The notes: generated by a model not told the origin, from the letters alone. Counted from the stretch's first letter, positions 18,635 to 26,895 are shown. The stretch: 42,864 nucleotides of DNA from Streptomyces tailanensis (GCF_008386495.1 NZ_VTHJ01000034.1:26710-69573), one strand, 5' to 3'. A program made the numbers and translations.

Positions 18635-20211
18635 TGCCCGTCCCCCTCGGTACCCTCCGCGTCGCCGTCGCCCCGCTCCTGTGCGATCAGCGGGGCCGCG
18701 TCCCGGGGCAGGCGCAGGGTGAACACCGCGCCGCCCTTGGGGGAGTTGGCGGCGGTGATCTCGCCGCCGTGGATGTGGGCGTTCTCCCGGGCGATGGACA
18801 GACCGAGCCCGCTGCCCTCGGAGCGCGGGCGGGAGGCGCTCGCCTTGTAGAACCGGTCGAAGACGTGCGGCAGGACGTCCTCGGGGATGCCCGGACCGTG
18901 GTCCTGGACGTCGATGACCAGGTCCTCGCCCTCATCGCGGACCGAGACCCGTACCGGCGAACCGCCGTGCTTGAGCGCGTTGCCGATCAGGTTCGCCATG
19001 ATCACGTCCAGGCGGCGCGGGTCCAGGTTGGCCATGATGCCGCGCTCGGCGTCCAGGTCCACCGCGTCCAGCCAGGCGCGGGCGTCGATGCAGGCGGTGA
19101 TCTGGTCGGCGATGTCCACGTCGTCGAGGACCAGCCGGGCCGTGCCCGCGTCGAAGCGGGTGACCTCCATCAGGTTCTCGACCAGATCGTTGAGCCGCCG
19201 CGTCTCGCTGACGACGAGCCGTACCGCCGGTTCGATCATGGGATCGAGGCTGCCCGTGTCGGCGTCCAGCTCCTCCTCCAGCACCTCCGTGACGGCGGTG
19301 ATAGCCGTCAGCGGCGTACGGAGTTCATGGGACATGTCGGCGACGAAGCGCCGGGACGCCTCCTCGCGGGCGCTCATGTCGTCGACCTTCTTCTCCAGGG
19401 ACTCCGCCGCGAGGTTGAACGTCCGGGAGAGATCGGCCAGTTCGTCCGTACCGGAGACCCTGAGCCGGGTGTCGAGCTTGCCCTCGCCGAGCCGCCGGGC
19501 GGCGACACCGAGCCGCTGCACCGGCTTCAGCACGGTCGTCGCGGCGCCCTGGGCGAGCAGCGCCGAGCCGATGAGCGACAGGCCCGTCGCGATGCCGAGC
19601 GACCAGGCAAGCGAGTTGAGGTCCTTCGCCTCCGAGGCGAGGGACTTGCGCACATAGCCGGTCGGACCGCCGCCGATCATCTTCGCGCCGCCCACCAGGT
19701 ACGGGGTGTCGCCGTCGATGACCCGCTGCCAGTACACGTGGTACGCGTGCCTGTTGCCGGACGTGATCTTCTGCCGCTTGTTGACGGCCTTCTGCAGGGA
19801 CGCGGGCACGTCCTCCAGCGAGAAGCCGTCCAGCGCGTTGTCGGTCGAGGACCCCGTCACCGTACGGCCGTCGGCGCCCTCGGCGATGAGCAGCACACTG
19901 GAACGCTCGCCGCCCTCCGCCATCCTCCGTGCCGCGACGCGCAGTTGGTCCTGCGTCGGGTTCGGGCGCAGCGTGCTCACATGGCTCTGCATCTCCCGCT
20001 CGAAGTCGTTGAGCGCCGCGTTCTGCGCGCGCGTCTGCACGGCCTCGCGGTTGAGCCAGTACGCGATCCCGGACGCCGACACAGCCGCCGTGAGCGCCAC
20101 CAGCCCGAAGACGACCACCAGACGCAGCCGCAGACTGGTGAAACGGATCCGTGACTGTACTTTCCTGCGCGCCGCGGACCAGCCGCGGATCCCCCCTCGG
20201 GCCTGCGTCAC
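18631..20211 (-). CDS. afsQ2: Sensor histidine kinase AfsQ2
   Basis: This 526-aa membrane kinase is the partner of AfsQ1. TM1 is at about residues 29-51, followed by an extracytoplasmic domain of about 150 residues, TM2 (SLGIATGLSLIGSALLAQG), HAMP, and HisKA with phospho-acceptor His295 in MSHELRTPL. The ATPase domain has the N box NLIGNALKHG, G1 DHGPGIPEDV, F FDRFYKA and G2 GSGLGLSIA. In S. coelicolor AfsQ1/Q2 affects antibiotic production under nitrogen-rich (glutamate) conditions. GTG 20211 overlaps the afsQ1 stop, and the 3' end overlaps the lipoprotein gene. Confidence 0.92.
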   Translation of the reverse strand: MTQARGGIRGWSAARRKVQSRIRFTSLRLRLVVVFGLVALTAAVSASGIAYWLNREAVQTRAQNAALNDFEREMQSHVSTLRPNPTQDQLRVAARRMAEGGERSSVLLIAEGADGRTVTGSSTDNALDGFSLEDVPASLQKAVNKRQKITSGNRHAYHVYWQRVIDGDTPYLVGGAKMIGGGPTGYVRKSLASEAKDLNSLAWSLGIATGLSLIGSALLAQGAATTVLKPVQRLGVAARRLGEGKLDTRLRVSGTDELADLSRTFNLAAESLEKKVDDMSAREEASRRFVADMSHELRTPLTAITAVTEVLEEELDADTGSLDPMIEPAVRLVVSETRRLNDLVENLMEVTRFDAGTARLVLDDVDIADQITACIDARAWLDAVDLDAERGIMANLDPRRLDVIMANLIGNALKHGGSPVRVSVRDEGEDLVIDVQDHGPGIPEDVLPHVFDRFYKASASRPRSEGSGLGLSIARENAHIHGGEITAANSPKGGAVFTLRLPRDAAPLIAQERGDGDAEGTEGDGQ

Positions 20212-20885
20212 TGAGGAACGTCCAGCCGGTAGCCGACACCACGCACGGTACGGATCAGGGTCGGCGACGACGGCACGTCCTCGACCTTGGCGCGCAGTCG
20301 CTGCACGCACGCGTCCACCAGCCGGGAGTCGCCCAGATAGTCGTGCTCCCACACCAGGCGCAGCAACTGCTGCCGGGACAGAGCCTGTCCGGGCCGTCGG
20401 CTCAGCTCCAGGAGCAGCCGCAGCTCGGTGGGCGTCAGCTGGAGGTCCTCGCCGTTCTTCGTCACCGTCATCGCCGCACGGTCGATCACGAGGCTGCCGA
20501 AGGTCGCCGCGTCGTTGGCCTCGCGCTCACCGCGCCGCAGCACCGCGCGGATACGGGCGTCCAGCACCCGCCCCTGCACGGGCTTGACCACATAGTCGTC
20601 GGCACCGGACTCCAGACCCACCACGACGTCGATGTCGTCGCTCCGCGCGGTCAGCAGGATGATCGGCAGCTGGTCGGTGCGCCGGATCCGCCGGCACACC
20701 TCGAAGCCGTCGATTCCAGGCAGCATCACGTCCAAAACGATCAGATCCGGCCGCTGTTCGCGCAGCAGCTTGAGACCATCCTCGCCGGTGGCGGCGGTGG
20801 CGACACGGTGCCCCTGGCGCGTCAGTGAGAGCTCCAGGGCCGTGCGGATGGCGTCGTCGTCCTCGATCAGCAACAGGGAAGGCAC
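20208..20885 (-). CDS. afsQ1: OmpR-family response regulator AfsQ1
   Basis: This 225-aa regulator has a receiver domain with acidic pocket EDDD (residues 8-11), phospho-acceptor Asp52 (LIVLDVMLPG) and Lys in VVKPV, then a winged-helix DNA-binding domain (LTPTELRLLLELSRRPGQALSRQQLLRLVW...LIRTVRGVGYRLD). Length and sequence match the S. coelicolor AfsQ1 I remember. The GTG at 20885 gives that length; ATG 20903 would add six residues. It is divergent from sigQ, with an AfsQ1-type binding site in between. Confidence 0.93.
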   Translation of the reverse strand: MPSLLLIEDDDAIRTALELSLTRQGHRVATAATGEDGLKLLREQRPDLIVLDVMLPGIDGFEVCRRIRRTDQLPIILLTARSDDIDVVVGLESGADDYVVKPVQGRVLDARIRAVLRRGEREANDAATFGSLVIDRAAMTVTKNGEDLQLTPTELRLLLELSRRPGQALSRQQLLRLVWEHDYLGDSRLVDACVQRLRAKVEDVPSSPTLIRTVRGVGYRLDVPQ

Positions 20886-21024
20886 GGGCTCATTCTGGCC
20901 CATGGCATGGCGCCGAATCGACTGTTGGAGCGCTCCCACCCATCTCTCCACATGATCGTGCCGTCCGCGTAGCCGTACGACTCTTCTCTGTGATCAAGCT
21001 GTGTCTTCCCTGAGGCGGACCCCT

Positions 21025-21040
21025 GTGACAGGTCTGTGAC
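21025..21040 (+). promoter_or_regulatory. Probable AfsQ1 box in the afsQ1-sigQ intergenic region
   Basis: GTGAC-AGGTCT-GTGAC exactly fits the published AfsQ1 consensus GTnAC-n6-GTnAC. It lies 120 bp upstream of the chosen sigQ start and 139 bp from afsQ1, so it can serve sigQ activation and possibly autoregulation. Confidence 0.75.
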
Positions 21041-21159
21041 AGTCGGCGGACACAGCCATGAAGGTGGCCGGGCAATCTTTTCGGCACAGGCAAGGAAGCA
21101 CCGCCCGACGGACCGAGGGGCGGGGCGAACGACCGGAACTCCACGACGGGGGGCGCGAG

Positions 21160-21924
21160 ATGAACACGCTGCACAGCACGAGCACTGGCGCAGTTGTCAC
21201 GCGTCTCCACGACGTCATCCGGAACACGGAGAAGTCCGGTGCCGTGAGCGGGCGGGGGTGCGCTCGCGGCACCGGGCGTCAGCACACCACGTACATGTCG
21301 GTGGTTGACGCACATGTGGGGGGAAGCACCACGGGGGTGACCCACGGGGGAACGGGGGTCGCGGCCGCGTACGGGGAGGACACGGGGGAGCGCCGTTCTG
21401 TGTCGGAGGCGGAGTTCACCGCCTACGTCCAGGAGCGTCGTGCCTCCCTGTACGCAACCGCCTACCACCTGACCGGTGACCGCTTCGAGGCCGAGGACCT
21501 CCTCCAGAGCGCCCTCTTCTCGACGTACAAGGCGTGGGACCGGATCAGCGACAAGGCCGCGGTCGGGGGCTACCTCCGCCGCACCATGACGAACCTGCAC
21601 ATCAGCGCGTGGCGCCGCCGTAAGCTGAACGAGTACCCGACCGAGGAACTGCCGGAGACCGCCGGCGACACGGACGCGATGCGCGGCACCGAACTGCGCG
21701 CCGTCCTGTGGCAGGCGCTCGCCCGGCTCCCCGAACTCCAGCGGACCATGCTGGTCCTGCGCTACTACGAGGGCCGCACGGACCCGGAGATCGCGGAGAT
21801 CCTCGACATCAGTGTCGGCACGGTGAAGTCCAGCATCTGGCGGTCCCTCCGCCGGCTGCGCGAGGACGAGGTCCTCAGCTTCGGCCGTGACGAGGAGGAG
21901 TCCTTCGGGGAGCTCGTCGCCTGA
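21160..21924 (+). CDS. sigQ: RNA polymerase sigma factor SigQ (ECF, SigE-type family)
   Basis: This 254-aa ECF sigma factor has an N-terminal low-complexity part of about 85 residues, then region 2 (FTAYVQERRASLYATAYHLTGDRFEAEDLLQSALFSTYKAW...YLRRTMTNLHISAWRRR) and region 4 (ALARLPELQRTMLVLRYYEGRTDPEIAEILDISVGTVKSSIWRSLRRLRE). It is divergent from afsQ1 and matches SigQ, which in S. coelicolor is an AfsQ1 target that opposes the pathway. ATG 21160 has a G-rich stretch upstream; starts at 21058 or 21298 are also possible. A G-tract-rich 3' region and an intrinsic terminator follow. Confidence 0.9.
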   Translation: MNTLHSTSTGAVVTRLHDVIRNTEKSGAVSGRGCARGTGRQHTTYMSVVDAHVGGSTTGVTHGGTGVAAAYGEDTGERRSVSEAEFTAYVQERRASLYATAYHLTGDRFEAEDLLQSALFSTYKAWDRISDKAAVGGYLRRTMTNLHISAWRRRKLNEYPTEELPETAGDTDAMRGTELRAVLWQALARLPELQRTMLVLRYYEGRTDPEIAEILDISVGTVKSSIWRSLRRLREDEVLSFGRDEEESFGELVA

Positions 21925-21932
21925 AGGTCTGT

Positions 21933-22046
21933 GGGGGGGGAAGTAAGTAACGGGGGAGTACCGGGGGGGGGTACGGGGGAACCGGCGGGGCCACGGGGGA
22001 CACGGGGCCACGACGGGGAGCACGGGGGAAAGCAGGGAAACGGGGG
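21933..22046 (+). other. G-tract-rich 3' region of sigQ (possible G-quadruplexes)
   Basis: More than ten runs of 3-9 G lie within 115 nt on the coding strand, between the sigQ stop and its terminator hairpin. The resulting RNA could form several G-quadruplexes. No ORF is supported here. Confidence 0.6.
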
Positions 22047-22093
22047 AAGCGGGACTGGAGGGCCGGGGGGTCCGTCCAGTCCCGCTTTTATTT
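22047..22093 (+). terminator. Intrinsic terminator after sigQ
   Basis: AAGCGGGACTGGA and TCCAGTCCCGCTT form a perfect 13-bp stem with a 15-nt loop, followed by TTATTT. The T-rich tail is on the plus strand, so it serves sigQ. Confidence 0.8.
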
Positions 22094-22101
22094 GTGGGCT
22101 C

Positions 22102-22734
22102 TTATTTGTGGGCCGCCTGCGCGCAGCGGCCCGCGGCGGCCGCGGCCAGGCGGCCCAGGGCCTCGGCCTTGTCGCAGGGATGGGCGCCCAGTTCCGTCTG
22201 GCGGGCCACGATCGAGCGTTCCCGGCGCATCAGGCGCCAGCCGCGCCGCAGCAGGAACGGCACCGACTTGCGGCCCTCCTTCAGATCGCGAAGGAATCGG
22301 CGGCGGAAGGTCTTCACCGGGCCCCGGGGCAGGCACAGGGCATCCGCGAGGACACCCAGCTCCCGGCAGCGCCCGACGATCTCGGCGGCGAAGATGCCCT
22401 CCGCGATGAACAGCGGGGTCCGCTCGATGTGCATGGCCTCCGCACCGGTGCGCGCGCTGAGGGAGATGTCGTACGTCGGCACGGTCGTACGACCCGTGCG
22501 GCACAGCTCCTCGATCGCCGCGACGGCGGTGTCCGCGTCCCAGGACAGCGGGTGGTCCCAGTCGATGTCCGAGCTGCCCTCCACCAGGGGCAGCGTCGGG
22601 TCGTCGCCCTCCTTGTAGAAGTCGTCCAGCCGCAGCACGGGCAGGGCGGAACGGGCGGCGAGGAGGGACTTGCCTGAGCCGGACGGACCGGACAGCAGGA
22701 CGACCCGGGTCGGTATCGGGGGATGCGAACTCAC
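22102..22734 (-). CDS. Uridine-kinase-like P-loop protein
   Basis: This 210-aa P-loop NTPase has Walker A GPSGSGKS (about residues 14-21) and then VLRLDDFYKEGDDPTLP and DWDHPLSWD, the typical acceptor-binding region of uridine/cytidine kinases, and YDISLSARTG. The C-terminal third (LRDLKEGRKSVPFLLRRGWRLMRRE) is basic. A role in nucleoside salvage fits the neighbourhood but is inferred. GTG 22734 is chosen because homology begins just after it; the ribosome-binding site is weak. The stop codon lies in the second copy of a short tandem duplication (TTATTTGTGGGC at 22088 and 22102). Confidence 0.8.
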   Translation of the reverse strand: MSSHPPIPTRVVLLSGPSGSGKSLLAARSALPVLRLDDFYKEGDDPTLPLVEGSSDIDWDHPLSWDADTAVAAIEELCRTGRTTVPTYDISLSARTGAEAMHIERTPLFIAEGIFAAEIVGRCRELGVLADALCLPRGPVKTFRRRFLRDLKEGRKSVPFLLRRGWRLMRRERSIVARQTELGAHPCDKAEALGRLAAAAAGRCAQAAHK

Positions 22735-22801
22735 GAGAGTCCAGTGTGAGGCATCGGGCGGCTCCCGCCGAGACGGCGGGTCGCCTTTGGCGCGCACATC
22801 A

Positions 22802-22839
22802 CACCTCCAGGCCGGGGCGCCCGCCCCGGCCTGGAGGTG
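22802..22839 (-). terminator. Perfect inverted repeat terminator after the ALDH pair
   Basis: CACCTCCAGGCCGGGGCG and its exact complement (18-bp arms, 2-nt centre) lie 5 nt beyond the stop of the truncated ALDH. There is no T-run. It likely ends the deoC transcript. Confidence 0.75.
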
Positions 22840-22844
22840 GCTTC

Positions 22845-23732
22845 TCAGTACGAGGAGCCCGACGCGCCCAGCGAGCCTGTCGGGTGCCAGACCGTCTTCG
22901 TCTCCAGGAACGCCGTCATACGGTCGATTCCGGGGGGTGCCGACCAGTTGTCCACAGGCTGTGGACGCAGGACCCGCTTCAGGTTGTCGGCGGCCGCGAT
23001 CTCCAGTTCCTTCGCCAGGACGTCGTCCGCGCCGGCCAGGTCGATCGCGTTGACGTCCTGGTGGGCGGCGAGGGGGGCCGCGATCTCCGCCGTACGGCCG
23101 GACAGGACGTTGACCACGCCGCCGGGGACGTCGGAGGTGGCCAGGACCTCGCCCAGGGAGAGGGCCGGGAGCGGGGACTTCTCGCTCGCCACCACGACCG
23201 CCGTGTTGCCCGTCGCGATCACCGGGGCCAGCACCGAGACCAGGCCCAGGAAGGACGACTCCTGGGGGGCTACGACGGCCACGACGCCGGTCGGCTCGGG
23301 GGTGGAGAGGTTGAAGTACGGGCCCGCGACCGGGTTTCCGCCGCCGACCACCTGGGCGATCTTGTCGGTCCAGCCCGCGTACCAGACCCAGCGGTCGATC
23401 GTCGCGTCCACCTGGTCCGCGGCCTTGGACTTCGACAGGCCCTCGGCGTCGGCCACCTCGCGGACGAACTGGGCCTTGCGGCCCTCCAGCATCTCCGCCA
23501 CGCGGTAGAGGATCTGGCCCCGGTTGTACGCCGTCGCGCCGGACCAGGCGCCGAACGCCTTGCGGGCCGCGACGACCGCGTCACGGGCGTCCTTGCGGGA
23601 GGAGAGGGGGGCGTTGGCCAGCCAGTTGTTCTTGGAGTCCGTCACCTCGTACACCCGGCCGCTCTCGGAACGCGGGAACTTCCCGCCGACGTACAGCTTG
23701 TAGGTCTTGAGCACACTGAGTCGGTCAGACAT
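22845..23732 (-). CDS. Truncated, non-catalytic aldehyde dehydrogenase-fold protein
   Basis: This 295-aa protein matches the N-terminal NAD-binding half of an ALDH (KLYVGGKFPRSESGRVYEV, ... PEPTGVVAVVAPQESSFLGLVSVLAPVIATGNTAVVVASE, GGVVNVLSGRTAEIAAPLAAH). It ends where the catalytic domain should begin: no FTGSxxxG, no ELGGK Glu and no catalytic Cys region. The C-terminal tail (NLKRVLRPQPVDNWSAPPGIDRMTAFLETKTVWHP) is well formed, so it is not a random truncation. Its ATG overlaps the stop of the full-length ALDH by 8 nt. The pair mirrors the catalytic domain plus pseudo-domain of ALDH16 proteins. A structural or regulatory role is inferred. Confidence 0.85.
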   Translation of the reverse strand: MSDRLSVLKTYKLYVGGKFPRSESGRVYEVTDSKNNWLANAPLSSRKDARDAVVAARKAFGAWSGATAYNRGQILYRVAEMLEGRKAQFVREVADAEGLSKSKAADQVDATIDRWVWYAGWTDKIAQVVGGGNPVAGPYFNLSTPEPTGVVAVVAPQESSFLGLVSVLAPVIATGNTAVVVASEKSPLPALSLGEVLATSDVPGGVVNVLSGRTAEIAAPLAAHQDVNAIDLAGADDVLAKELEIAAADNLKRVLRPQPVDNWSAPPGIDRMTAFLETKTVWHPTGSLGASGSSY

Positions 23733-25161
23733 CGAGGTACGCCTCCAGGCCGTGGCGGCCGCCCTCGCGGCCGAAGCCCGACTCCTTGTAGCCGCCGAAC
23801 GGCGAGGTCGGGTCGAACTTGTTGAACGTGTTGGACCAGACGACGCCCGCGCGGAGCTTGTTCGCGACGGCCAGGATCCGGGAGCCCTTCTCGGTCCAGA
23901 TGCCCGCCGACAGGCCGTACTGGGTGTTGTTGGCCTTGGCGACGGCCTCGTCCGGGGTGCGGAAGCTGAGAACCGACAGCACCGGGCCGAAGATCTCGTC
24001 CCGCGCGATGGTGTGGGCCTGGGTGACGTTCGTGAAGAGCGTCGGGGCGAACCAGTAGCCGGACGTGGGCAGTTCGCAGGCCGGGGACCAGCGTTCGGCG
24101 CCCTCCGCCTCGCCGCGCTCGACGAGCGAGGTGATGCGCGAGAGCTGTTCCTCGGAGTTGATCGCGCCGATGTCCGTGTTCTTGTCGAGGGGGACGCCCA
24201 GGCGGAGCGTCGACAGGCGGCGCTTCAGGGAGTCGAGGAGCTCTTCCTGGATCGACTCCTGGACGAGGAGGCGGCTGCCCGCGCAGCAGACCTGGCCCTG
24301 GTTGAAGAAGATCCCGTTGACGATCCCTTCCACAGCCTGGTCGATCGGGGCGTCGTCGAAGACGATGTTCGCGCCCTTGCCGCCCAGTTCGAGGGTGAGC
24401 TTCTTGTGGGTGCCGGCGACTGTCTTCGCGATCTCCTTGCCTACGGCTGTGGAGCCGGTGAAGGCGACCTTGTTGACGTCCGGGTGCGCGACCAGTGCGG
24501 CGCCCGTGTCGCCGTAGCCCGGAAGGATGTTGACGACGCCCTTCGGGAGGCCTGCCTGGCGGCAGATGTCCGCGAAGAACAGGGCCGAGAGGGGGGTCGT
24601 CTCGGCGGGCTTCAGGACCACCGTGTTGCCCGTCGCCAGGGCCGGGGCGATCTTCCACGCCAGCATCAGGAGGGGGAAGTTCCAGGGGATGACCTGGCCT
24701 GCGACGCCGAGGGGCCTGGGGTCGGTGCCGAAGCCGGCGTGGGCGAGTTTGTCGGCCCAGCCCGCGTAGTAGAAGAAGTGCGCCGCCACCAGGGGGAGGT
24801 CGGCGTCGCGGGTCTCCTTGATGGGCTTGCCGTTGTCCAGGGTTTCGAGGACGGCGAGCTCGCGGCTGCGCTCCTGGATGATGCGGGCGATGCGGAACAG
24901 GTACTTCGCGCGCTCCGCGCCGGGGAGCGCGGACCACTTCTCGAAGGCCTTGCGGGCCGCCTTCACCGCGCGGTCCACGTCCGCCTCGCCCGCCTGGGCG
25001 ATCTCGGAGAGGACCTCCTCGGAGGCGGGGCTGACCGTCTTGAAGACCTTGCCGTCCGCCGCGTCGGTGAACTCGCCGTCGATGAACAGGCCGTAGGACG
25101 GGGCGATGTCGACGACCGCGCGGGATTCGGGGGCCGGTGCGTAATCGAATGCCGATGCCAT
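23725..25161 (-). CDS. NAD(P)-dependent aldehyde dehydrogenase
   Basis: This 478-aa complete ALDH has the NAD-binding segment VIPWNFPLLMLAWKIAPALATGNTVVLKPAE, FTGSTAVGKEI, the catalytic Glu motif LELGGKGANIVFDD, nucleophile Cys292 in GQVCCAGSR, and EIFGPVLSV near the end. The start lies 5 nt after the deoC stop and the end overlaps the truncated ALDH, so the three genes form an operon. The likely job is oxidising acetaldehyde released by DeoC to acetate. Similarity to the N-terminal domain of ALDH16 is suggested by the length and by the partner gene. Confidence 0.92.
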   Translation of the reverse strand: MASAFDYAPAPESRAVVDIAPSYGLFIDGEFTDAADGKVFKTVSPASEEVLSEIAQAGEADVDRAVKAARKAFEKWSALPGAERAKYLFRIARIIQERSRELAVLETLDNGKPIKETRDADLPLVAAHFFYYAGWADKLAHAGFGTDPRPLGVAGQVIPWNFPLLMLAWKIAPALATGNTVVLKPAETTPLSALFFADICRQAGLPKGVVNILPGYGDTGAALVAHPDVNKVAFTGSTAVGKEIAKTVAGTHKKLTLELGGKGANIVFDDAPIDQAVEGIVNGIFFNQGQVCCAGSRLLVQESIQEELLDSLKRRLSTLRLGVPLDKNTDIGAINSEEQLSRITSLVERGEAEGAERWSPACELPTSGYWFAPTLFTNVTQAHTIARDEIFGPVLSVLSFRTPDEAVAKANNTQYGLSAGIWTEKGSRILAVANKLRAGVVWSNTFNKFDPTSPFGGYKESGFGREGGRHGLEAYLDV

Positions 25162-25166
25162 GGTGA

Positions 25167-26117
25167 TCAGTCCACCGTCACGTAGTCGGGGCCGGAGTAG
25201 CGGCCGGTGGCCAGCTTCTGACGCTGCATCAGCAGGTCGTTCAGGAGCGAGGAGGCGCCGAAGCGGAACCAGTGGTTGTCCAGCCAGTCCTCGCCGGTCG
25301 TCTCGTTGACCAGGACGAGGAACTTGATGGCGTCCTTGGTGGTGCGGATGCCGCCGGCGGGCTTCACGCCGACCTGGATGCCGGTCTGGGTACGGAAGTC
25401 CCGTACCGCTTCCAGCATAAGGAGCGTGTTCGCGGGGGTGGCGTTGACGGCGACCTTGCCGGTGGACGTCTTGATGAAGTCCGCCCCGGCGAGCATGCCG
25501 AGCCAGCTGGCCCTGCGGATGTTGTCGTACGTCGAGAGCTCGCCCGTTTCGAAGATGACCTTCAGGCGGGCGGGGCCGCATGCCTCTTTCACGGCGATGA
25601 TCTCGTCGTGCACCTTCATGTAGTCGCCCGCCAGGAACGCGCCGCGGTCGATGACCATGTCGATCTCGTCGGCGCCGGCGGAGACGGCCTCGCGGACGTC
25701 GGCCAGTTTCACGGCGAGGGGGGCGCGGCCCGCGGGGAACGCCGTGGCGACCGAGGCGACCTTCACGTTCGAGCCCGCGACGGCTTCCTTGGCCGCGGCC
25801 ACCATGTCGGGGTAGACGCAGACGGCCGCGGTCGGGGGTGTGGTGCGGTCGGTGGGGTCGGGGTGGACCGCCTTGGCGCCGAGGGCCCGGACCTTGCCCG
25901 GGGTGTCCGCGCCCTCCAGGGTCGTCAGGTCGACCATGGAGATGGCCAGGTCGATGGCGTACGCCTTGGCGGTCGTCTTGATGGAACGGGTGCCGAGGGA
26001 GGCGGCGCGGGCCTCCAGGCCGACCGGGTCTACGCCGGGGAGTCCATGGAGGAAGCGGCGGAGTGTGCGGTCGGAGGTGGTGACGTCGGCTAGGGAGTGG
26101 GGTGCGGCTGTGGACAT
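25167..26117 (-). CDS. deoC: Deoxyribose-phosphate aldolase
   Basis: This 316-aa class I aldolase splits 2-deoxyribose-5-phosphate into glyceraldehyde-3-phosphate and acetaldehyde. Schiff-base Lys is in ADFIKTSTGKV; EIDMVIDRG and KPAGGIRT carry the other active-site residues. It is longer than E. coli DeoC because of an N-terminal extension of about 50 residues (SLADVTTSDRTLRRFLHGLPGVDPVGLEARAASLG). ATG 26117 or GTG 26123 may be the start: the -10-like TATGCT (minus strand of 26130-26135) would place the transcript start at the GTG, making the mRNA leaderless. The operator at 26137-26148 sits directly upstream. Confidence 0.93.
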   Translation of the reverse strand: MSTAAPHSLADVTTSDRTLRRFLHGLPGVDPVGLEARAASLGTRSIKTTAKAYAIDLAISMVDLTTLEGADTPGKVRALGAKAVHPDPTDRTTPPTAAVCVYPDMVAAAKEAVAGSNVKVASVATAFPAGRAPLAVKLADVREAVSAGADEIDMVIDRGAFLAGDYMKVHDEIIAVKEACGPARLKVIFETGELSTYDNIRRASWLGMLAGADFIKTSTGKVAVNATPANTLLMLEAVRDFRTQTGIQVGVKPAGGIRTTKDAIKFLVLVNETTGEDWLDNHWFRFGASSLLNDLLMQRQKLATGRYSGPDYVTVD

Positions 26118-26136
26118 GGTCACCAGGTGAGCATAT

Positions 26137-26148
26137 CTACGCGCGTAG
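26137..26148. promoter_or_regulatory. Perfect CTACGCGCGTAG operator upstream of deoC
   Basis: A perfect palindrome, preceded by T on the plus strand. It abuts the deoC -10-like box and lies 20 bp from the deoC ATG, while the divergent PH-domain gene starts 85 bp away. It should control the deoC-ALDH operon. Confidence 0.8.
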
Positions 26149-26232
26149 CGACTGTACAGCCCTTGCCCTTGCCTCCGGCGGTTGGGCGGGGGCGCGTGGG
26201 GGGTGGGTGGTGGGTCGGGCAGAATCGGGAGT

Positions 26233-26895
26233 ATGAGTGAGCCGGATCGGGCGTCCGAGGAGCAGGGGGCGACGCCGACAGCAGACACGCAGTCCGCGAA
26301 GCCCGTGTACAAGGACCGGGTTTATCGGTCGCCTGCTGGGCTGGTGGGGGGTGTGATGCTGCTCGGGATTTTCGGGTGGCTCGGGGGCGACGCGGTGGTT
26401 TCGGGGGAGGGGCGTACGCCCTGGTTGGCGCTGGCGGTGTTGTTGTGTGCTGTGCCGGTGGTGGTGGCGTTCTCGGTTCGGCCCGCTGTTTTCGCCAATG
26501 ATGATCGGCTGCGGGTGCGTAATCCGTTTCGGGTGATCGAGTTGCCGTGGGCGAGTGTCGCCTCGTTGCGTTCGGGGTTCTCGAACGAAGTGATCGACGA
26601 GAGCGGGACCAAGTACCAGTTGTGGGCCATTCCCGTTTCGCTCCGTGCGCGGAAGAAGGCTGCTCGGCGGCAGGCCCGGGAGGCGCGGGGGGACAGTAGT
26701 GGTCGTACCTCGCTCGTCGACCAGCCCGTGCGGGCAGAGGGCGACCAGGTCATGGCCGATCTGAGGGATCTGTGCGAGGCCCGGGCCAAGGCCGCCGGGT
26801 CCCAGGGGGAGCCGAGTGTGCGGTGGGCCTGGGAGATCATGGGGCCGGCGGTGGCGGGGTCCGTGCTGCTGGCGGTTCTGATCGCGTTGGGGTGA
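26233..26895 (+). CDS. PH-like domain membrane protein
   Basis: This 220-aa protein has two membrane helices near the N-terminus (AGLVGGVMLLGIFGWLGG and WLALAVLLCAVPVVVAF), then a bacterial PH-like domain (FANDDRLRVRNPFRVIELPWASVASLRSGFSNEVIDESGTKYQLWAIPVSL), a basic segment and a C-terminal helix. ATG 26233 has only a close GGGAG and might be leaderless. The function is unknown. The PH domain probably faces the cytoplasm. Confidence 0.8.
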   Translation: MSEPDRASEEQGATPTADTQSAKPVYKDRVYRSPAGLVGGVMLLGIFGWLGGDAVVSGEGRTPWLALAVLLCAVPVVVAFSVRPAVFANDDRLRVRNPFRVIELPWASVASLRSGFSNEVIDESGTKYQLWAIPVSLRARKKAARRQAREARGDSSGRTSLVDQPVRAEGDQVMADLRDLCEARAKAAGSQGEPSVRWAWEIMGPAVAGSVLLAVLIALG

